Source of the DNA: Bacteroidota bacterium
GTDB taxonomy: Bacteria > Bacteroidota > Bacteroidia > Flavobacteriales > Weeksellaceae
Assembly: GCA_023420435.1 (NCBI GenBank)
Contig: JAEZWE010000219.1
Coordinates: forward strand, 1-9,162
Direction: 5' to 3'
Length of the DNA stretch: 9,162 nucleotides
The translations under genes were made by a program, and so were the position numbers. The notes beneath the pieces were generated by a model. That model was not told the origin of the DNA and searched no databases. It saw only the letters and a list, made by a program, of their open reading frames with translations. Positions 6,466 to 9,162 of the stretch are shown here, piece by piece (the stretch's first letter is position 1; each line of letters begins with the position of its first letter).

Positions 6466-7608
6466 ATGAAAAAAAATATTTTGTTAGGTTTAATTACAGG
6501 AACTTTACTATTCTCTTGTAGCAAAACCGACATTCAACAAGCCAATAATACGATAAAATCTGCAGACAGTTTATTCCGATCTGCAAATAATGGTTTTAGA
6601 ACCTTGGATTCTCTATCTAAAATTGTTCAGGATTCAGCGAAAATGAACAAAATTATAGTTCCGGAAATTCATAAAACGAAAGAAACCGTTGAAAAAGTAA
6701 TTGTTGAAAATGCAAAAACTTTGGATTCCATTAATTCGGTCATCAAAAATTCAACAGAACAAATTAAACGTAGCCAGGAAGTAATTTCCAGCGTAGATTC
6801 CGCAACGGAAGAATTAAAAAACTCCAAAAATCCAATCGAGATCATTTCTACCATTTCAAAGACTATTGATAAGGTTTCAAATCAAGCCAAGAATAAATCA
6901 TCTTCGAAAAAAAATAACACAGAATCCTCAAATTCAGAGAAAAATATAAATGAAAATTCTAAAATTTCTGAGGAAAAAACATTTTCTGATCCTTTGGTAA
7001 AAAGTTTAAAAACAGAAATTACCGTTGAAAACATCATCGATGCTAATACCGAACTATATGGTTTATTAGAAAAATATGATGCCGAAATTGTTAGCGATAA
7101 TTTTGGCGAACAAAATGGATACAGAAGACAAAGCATTCAAGCAAAAATTCCTTATGCGTTTTTTGATGAATTTTCATCCGCAATTTCTCAGAATTTCGGA
7201 ACGGTGAAATCAAAAAATACAGATGTTCAAGGAAGTGATTACAATGCGAATCAAATGTGCGATCTAGAGATTATATTCACCGAAAATCGTCAGTTTAGCG
7301 GAAGTGAAAGTTTTTCCACCGATAATGCAGAAACAACTCCGGATTCTACCGAAAAAACATTTTTAGAAAGATTTGGAATTGCAGGAATTATCATTGCAGT
7401 AGCTTTAGTCCTCATTCCATTAATGTTATTGATTTTGTATTTGATGAACCGAAATATGAAGAAAAAAATGGAAAATCAGTTTCAGCAACAAAATCAAAAC
7501 CGCCAAAGCTATCCTCAGCAAAATTTTCAAAATGAAATTAAGCAGGAACCAAAGCAAGAACCAAAAGACAACAACGAAGATCCGTACGAAAAATACAGAC
7601 CAAAATAA
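6466..7608 (+). CDS. DUF4349-like lipoprotein with C-terminal transmembrane anchor
   Basis: A 380-residue protein of unknown function. Residues 1-18 are a lipoprotein signal (LLFSC, Cys18). Residues 20-140 are Ser/Lys/Glu-rich and helical, with heptad-like Ile/Val/Leu spacing suggesting a coiled coil. A low-complexity Ser/Asn/Lys linker follows at about 141-170. Residues 182-272 resemble DUF4349: a strand ITVENI, a helix (NTELYGLLEKY), the AEIVSDNF turn, then IQAKIPYAFFDEF and the QNFGTV/VQGSDY end. A strong transmembrane helix lies at about 304-328, then basic residues (NRNMKKKM) that should be cytoplasmic, and a Gln/Asn/Pro/Glu-rich tail. This layout of lipid anchor, DUF4349 and C-terminal helix is usual for the family, and implies an inner-membrane protein with a periplasmic domain. 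Its own terminator follows. The domain call is made from pattern and is fairly, not fully, secure. Confidence 0.75.
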   Translation: MKKNILLGLITGTLLFSCSKTDIQQANNTIKSADSLFRSANNGFRTLDSLSKIVQDSAKMNKIIVPEIHKTKETVEKVIVENAKTLDSINSVIKNSTEQIKRSQEVISSVDSATEELKNSKNPIEIISTISKTIDKVSNQAKNKSSSKKNNTESSNSEKNINENSKISEEKTFSDPLVKSLKTEITVENIIDANTELYGLLEKYDAEIVSDNFGEQNGYRRQSIQAKIPYAFFDEFSSAISQNFGTVKSKNTDVQGSDYNANQMCDLEIIFTENRQFSGSESFSTDNAETTPDSTEKTFLERFGIAGIIIAVALVLIPLMLLILYLMNRNMKKKMENQFQQQNQNRQSYPQQNFQNEIKQEPKQEPKDNNEDPYEKYRPK

Positions 7609-7613
7609 AAATT

Positions 7614-7642
7614 AAAAGCTGATTAAAAAATCAGCTTTTTTT
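7614..7642 (+). terminator. Rho-independent terminator after the DUF4349 gene
   Basis: An 11-bp stem (7614-7624 with 7629-7639, core GCTGATT/AATCAGC) with a 4-A loop ends in a T run. It begins 6 bases after the stop at 7608. A-rich sequence on its left may also let it end the convergent - strand transcript. Confidence 0.85.
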
Positions 7643-7662
7643 ATGAATTTTTAAAAAAATTG

Positions 7663-8742
7663 TCATCGATTAGACAAAGCATAAACTGCGAAACTTGCCA
7701 ACCAATGATCTCCTCCGTAATTCCCTTGAAATACTAATGGAAGCGCATTCGCAAGAAATTTATCCGCTGTTTCATTCAACTTTTTTTTCATTTTATGGTT
7801 TTTGGGAAGCGCAAGGGAAATGCCGTTCATACACCAAGCTCGCGTAAAAGAAAGTCCTACCAAATGTACCGTTTGATAATCATTGATATCACTAATTAAC
7901 GGAATTTGTGAAATATTTTCGATGCTTTTTTTATCATAAAATTGATCAAACCATTTTTTAAAATCTTTTGGTGGAAGAATTCTCCGCATTAAATCAGCAA
8001 TTTGTAAACTTGGTGAAAAAAAATCGCTTCCATCCGGTTCCAAATAAGCCGGAGCTTTTCGATCTTTCAAATAAAAATATTTTGATTTTTCAATCAGCTG
8101 ATTTTCAAAATTTTTATCCCCAATTGCTCTAGCCCAATCTATGGCAAAAGACATAGCAAAAGCAGAATTAGGATGAACTCCTGTTCTGTTAGGATAGGTT
8201 TGTTTTGGTAAATATTCTTTCCAAAGATTTAAAATTTCGTCTGTTAGAGGTTTGAGATTTTGGTGCCATATTTTTGCTTTGGGATGATCCCAAGTTGCCA
8301 ATTCTTCATCTAATTTCAGCAACCAAGCCCAACCATAAGTTCTTTCAAAATTTTTGGCGACCTGAAATTTGGTAAAATATTGGGCTTCTTCCAGAATTTT
8401 TTCGGCTTTAAAATTTTCATCAAGATTTCGGATAATTTCTTCAGATTGGAAAATTCCGGGATTGGTTTTCATTAAACGCACCAACATCCAATGTCCATGA
8501 ACAGAAGAATGCCAATCGAAACAGCCATAAAAACTCGGATGTAATTGTTTAGGTGTTAAAACCGCATCTTTTGCCGTGTTTATAACATGTGCTGTTTTAT
8601 TCGGATATTCCTGATTAATGCAGTTTAAAGGTTTTTCAGCGAGTTTTTGCGCGACCTCATCCGTCAATTTTGGAATTTGCTGGGCAAAAACAGAAAAACT
8701 GAATAAAATGAGTGAAATATAAATAGGCTTCATGGTTTTCAT
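7663..8742 (-). CDS. DUF2891 family protein, secreted
   Basis: A 359-residue protein of the DUF2891 family, whose biochemical function is not established to my knowledge. It begins with a Sec signal peptide (hydrophobic core IYISLILFSFSVFA, cleavage after Ala20), so it should be periplasmic or exported. Conserved family blocks are visible: HPSFYGCFDWHSSVHGHW (68-85), YGWAWLLKLDEE (136-147), a GVHPNSAFA segment (188-196), EPDGSDFFSPSLQIADLMRR (235-254) and YGGDHWLASFAVYAL (342-356). The many Trp, His and Asp residues in helical repeats suggest an alpha/alpha-barrel fold like some glycan-active enzymes, but this is inference. Two starts are possible: ATG at 8742 or ATG at 8733 (MKPIYIS); a -7 box ending at 8748 would favour the shorter form. 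It converges with the DUF4349 gene and is separated from the gene upstream by a terminator, so it is probably monocistronic. Confidence 0.88.
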   Translation of the reverse strand: MKTMKPIYISLILFSFSVFAQQIPKLTDEVAQKLAEKPLNCINQEYPNKTAHVINTAKDAVLTPKQLHPSFYGCFDWHSSVHGHWMLVRLMKTNPGIFQSEEIIRNLDENFKAEKILEEAQYFTKFQVAKNFERTYGWAWLLKLDEELATWDHPKAKIWHQNLKPLTDEILNLWKEYLPKQTYPNRTGVHPNSAFAMSFAIDWARAIGDKNFENQLIEKSKYFYLKDRKAPAYLEPDGSDFFSPSLQIADLMRRILPPKDFKKWFDQFYDKKSIENISQIPLISDINDYQTVHLVGLSFTRAWCMNGISLALPKNHKMKKKLNETADKFLANALPLVFQGNYGGDHWLASFAVYALSNR

Positions 8743-8747
8743 TTAAC

Positions 8748-8755
8748 CAAAAATA
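8748..8755 (-). promoter_or_regulatory. Candidate -7 box for the DUF2891 gene
   Basis: On the - strand TATTTTTG, identical to the box before yceI, lies just before the start codon. Transcription would begin near 8742, leaving about 10 nt of leader for the ATG at 8733 or almost none for 8742. It coincides with the T tract of the preceding terminator, which may explain the match by chance. Confidence 0.35.
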
Positions 8756-8787
8756 AAAAAACCTTTCCTAAAAATGGAAAGGTTTTT
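8749..8787 (-). terminator. Rho-independent terminator after the baeRF-like gene
   Basis: A 12-bp stem (8776-8787 with 8757-8768, core GGAAAGGT/ACCTTTCC) with a 7-base loop is followed on the - strand by a T-rich tract down to about 8749. It starts 20 bases after the stop of the gene at 8808. Confidence 0.85.
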
Positions 8788-8807
8788 CTAAAAATATGAA
8801 TGTTATG

Positions 8808-9162
8808 TTATGCTCCAAAATGAGATTTCACCGTTTCTAAAACTTGGTTCTCATTCATTTGTTGTGAAGAATCTAATGTAATTTTCAAATTTTTGAATTG
8901 TGCGGTATCGTGAAGATAAGATTTTAATTCTTCCTGAATGTTTCCAGGACCGGTAATCCACAATTCTTCTGTATTTTCCAAAGCCTTATCAATTTCTTTA
9001 AAAAACTTCGTTTTGGTGGTTTGTTCAGAATTATTTCCTGCATTTTCGCTGGAATTACCATGTTGTTTTTCGTGTTTAAAAGTATCTGCTACTGAAAACT
9101 CGGTAACGTTTTGTGAATCGTGATTTCTCACCAAAACTGCTTTTTCAGAATCCATCCAAATC
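8808..9162 (-). CDS. Probable baeRF/eRF1-like protein, 5' end outside the window (partial)
   Basis: An open frame runs from the right edge (IW before the Met at 9155) to TAA at 8808, giving about 117 residues. The beginning IWMDSEKAVLV resembles the first beta-strand of bacterial proteins related to the archaeal/eukaryotic release-factor (baeRF) and 'translational machinery' families, so the true start is probably a few codons beyond the window rather than the Met at 9155. The central part (about 30-50, counted from that Met) is a hydrophilic Asn/Ser/Glu/Thr-rich linker. It is followed by FFKEIDKALENTEELWITGPGNIQEELKSYL in two pieces: a helix (51-60) and the strand-GPG turn (65-71) that is the family's most recognisable element. 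The rest is helix/strand ending in SHFGA. A terminator follows the stop. Function in ribosome rescue or stress is inferred from the family only. Confidence 0.55.
   Translation of the reverse strand, partial: IWMDSEKAVLVRNHDSQNVTEFSVADTFKHEKQHGNSSENAGNNSEQTTKTKFFKEIDKALENTEELWITGPGNIQEELKSYLHDTAQFKNLKITLDSSQQMNENQVLETVKSHFGA

Noticed and set aside
7500..7570. Repeated CAG/CAA-rich stretch as a possible DNA repeat array
   Set aside because: It is the coding sequence of the Gln-rich tail; units are irregular and there is no true tandem repeat at the DNA level.

Overview
The window looks like chromosomal DNA of a Bacteroidota bacterium, most likely Flavobacteriia near the Chryseobacterium/Kaistella group. 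This is inferred from the very AT-rich sequence, several TAnnTTTG-type -7 boxes, short N-terminal lipoprotein signals, and families common in that group (head-GIN lipoproteins, DUF4349, DUF2891, secreted YceI, M3 lipoprotein peptidases). No rRNA, tRNA, CRISPR array, insertion sequence or phage gene was seen.

Layout. The first 24 bases are the 3' tail of a + strand gene, probably TPM-domain, followed by a terminator. Next is a two-gene + strand operon at 131-2518: a KefF-like flavodoxin-fold oxidoreductase and, directly after its stop codon, a KefC-like K+/H+ antiporter with an RCK/TrkA-N domain. Convergent to it is a head-GIN (DUF2807) lipoprotein on the - strand (2584-3381). This shares a 73-bp divergent promoter region with a lipoprotein M3 metallopeptidase of the Dcp type (3455-5596). 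A bidirectional terminator separates the peptidase from a convergent YceI-family gene. That gene has an intact signal peptide, but codon 21 is TAA, so it is annotated as a pseudogene (5654-6220). A gene-free stretch with tandem palindromes and hairpins follows. Then come a DUF4349-like lipoprotein with a C-terminal membrane anchor (6466-7608), a terminator, a secreted DUF2891 protein (7663-8742, - strand), another terminator, and the C-terminal part of a probable baeRF/eRF1-like protein (- strand) that runs off the right edge.

How the genes relate. Only the kefF-kefC pair is a clear functional unit: an electrophile- or redox-responsive potassium efflux system in the inner membrane. The other genes are mostly single transcription units. 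Five of them carry export signals (lipoproteins at 2584, 3455 and 6466; Sec signals at 5654 and 7663), so the region is rich in envelope proteins without being an obvious pathway. I found no convincing undescribed multi-gene system. The most notable observation is the single nonsense codon in the YceI gene, just after the signal peptide cleavage site, with the rest of the frame intact. Other points worth a check are non-enteric residues in the Kef regulatory motifs and a pair of tandem palindromes at the YceI promoter.
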